A stretch of 43,036 bases of DNA from Rugamonas sp. (GTDB lineage: Bacteria > Pseudomonadota > Gammaproteobacteria > Burkholderiales > Burkholderiaceae_D). Both the position numbers and the translations under genes were made by a program. Every line of letters starts with the position of its first letter. Within the stretch, counting starts at the first letter, position 1. The notes below the pieces were generated by a model, which did not search any database, was not told where the DNA came from, and saw only the letters and a program-made list of their open reading frames with translations. Positions 41,962-43,036 of this stretch are shown here, in pieces. The stretch spans positions 1 to 43,036 of the forward strand of contig NZ_JANXMI010000211.1 in NCBI RefSeq assembly GCF_025354735.1, in the 5' to 3' direction.

Positions 41962-42173
41962 ATGAATTCAGTCCACCACCCGAGCCAGAACCATTTGCTC
42001 GCCGAGCCGCAAGAGGCCGGGTTCGGCCGCCTCGCGCCTTTCCCGGAGCTGGTCAGGATGGCGCGCGGCGATGTGCTCCATCAAACGGGCATGAAAACGC
42101 AGGCGATACCCAGACCGCCTTCCAGTTTGCCTGATCTTCTCGCATGTCATCCGCTGTCCCAAGGAGCCCTCAC

Positions 42174-42177
<4 letters not shown>
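41962..42177 (+). pseudogene. Truncated Crp/Fnr-like regulator (N-terminal remnant)
   Basis: This is a 71-residue ORF behind an AAGGAG ribosome site. Residues ~9-44 (QNHLLAEP, FGRLAPFPELVRMARGDVLH, QTGMKTQ) match the start of the cyclic-nucleotide-binding domain in Crp/Fnr-type proteins of the NHLL..L...RL.P.LELV...G.VL..G class. After GMKTQ the expected VYFPT strand is missing, and unrelated sequence runs to a stop that overlaps the next gene. The whole ligand domain and HTH are gone. It is inferred to be a deletion relic of a regulator of this locus. Confidence 0.55.

Positions 42178-43036
<859 letters not shown>

Overview
The window is high-GC DNA that reads as a chromosome segment of a betaproteobacterium. 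The Oxalobacteraceae (Massilia, Duganella or Janthinobacterium type) is the best guess. This rests on the gene mix (PEP-CTERM proteins, a selenocysteine formate dehydrogenase, an orphan Tad/TadG cluster, a beta/gamma-crystallin plus glycine-zipper protein, a TonB receptor with a flavin halogenase), not on a 16S gene, so it is an inference. Most genes are very GC-rich. Two AT-rich patches, around 34.5-34.95 kb and 36.4-38.0 kb, stand out.

Layout. (1) 0.15-1.36 kb: a CPA2-type cation/proton antiporter. (2) 1.5-7.1 kb: a TonB-dependent receptor, a divergent tryptophan-halogenase-family flavoprotein and a LacI regulator. The shared intergenic region has three near-identical LacI-type palindromes exactly 21 bp apart. 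(3) 7.3-12.2 kb: a CHASE3 GGDEF protein with a damaged metal site, followed by a large hybrid sensor kinase with two receiver domains. (4) 12.3-14.4 kb: a DUF4337-like membrane protein, a secreted crystallin/glycine-zipper protein and a short family-2 glycosyltransferase. (5) 14.5-17.15 kb, minus strand: tadG (frameshifted) and two TadE-like genes with overlapping ends. (6) 17.4-26.8 kb: a complete selenocysteine formate dehydrogenase island in one orientation: catalytic subunit with in-frame UGA and SECIS hairpin, Fe-S subunit, cytochrome b subunit, FdhE, SelA, SelB and tRNA-Sec. Only selD is not in the window. (7) 27.3-31.1 kb: a PEP-CTERM protein, a zinc-type alcohol dehydrogenase, an SDR oxidoreductase and a LysR regulator, with good candidate operators. 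(8) 31.3-34.5 kb: a lipoprotein with two duplicated discoidin domains joined to a di-heme (DUF1111) oxidoreductase. (9) 35.2-38.0 kb: a second SDR, a second, atypical PEP-CTERM-like protein and a small unknown ORF. (10) 38.1-43.0 kb: a soluble histidine kinase followed by a phosphoketolase on the minus strand. Divergent from these are a Crp/Fnr remnant, a small acidic protein and the start of an N-type (alternative) F-ATPase operon.

The two most notable points are these. First, the selenocysteine island is self-contained, and the downstream gene set (selA, selB, selC) explains the in-frame UGA in fdnG. Second, the last gene in the window begins as an N-ATPase beta subunit and passes in frame, without a stop, into the C-terminal helices of the ATPase a subunit. 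This implies that the middle of the atpD...atpB stretch has been lost, either in the genome or in the assembly.
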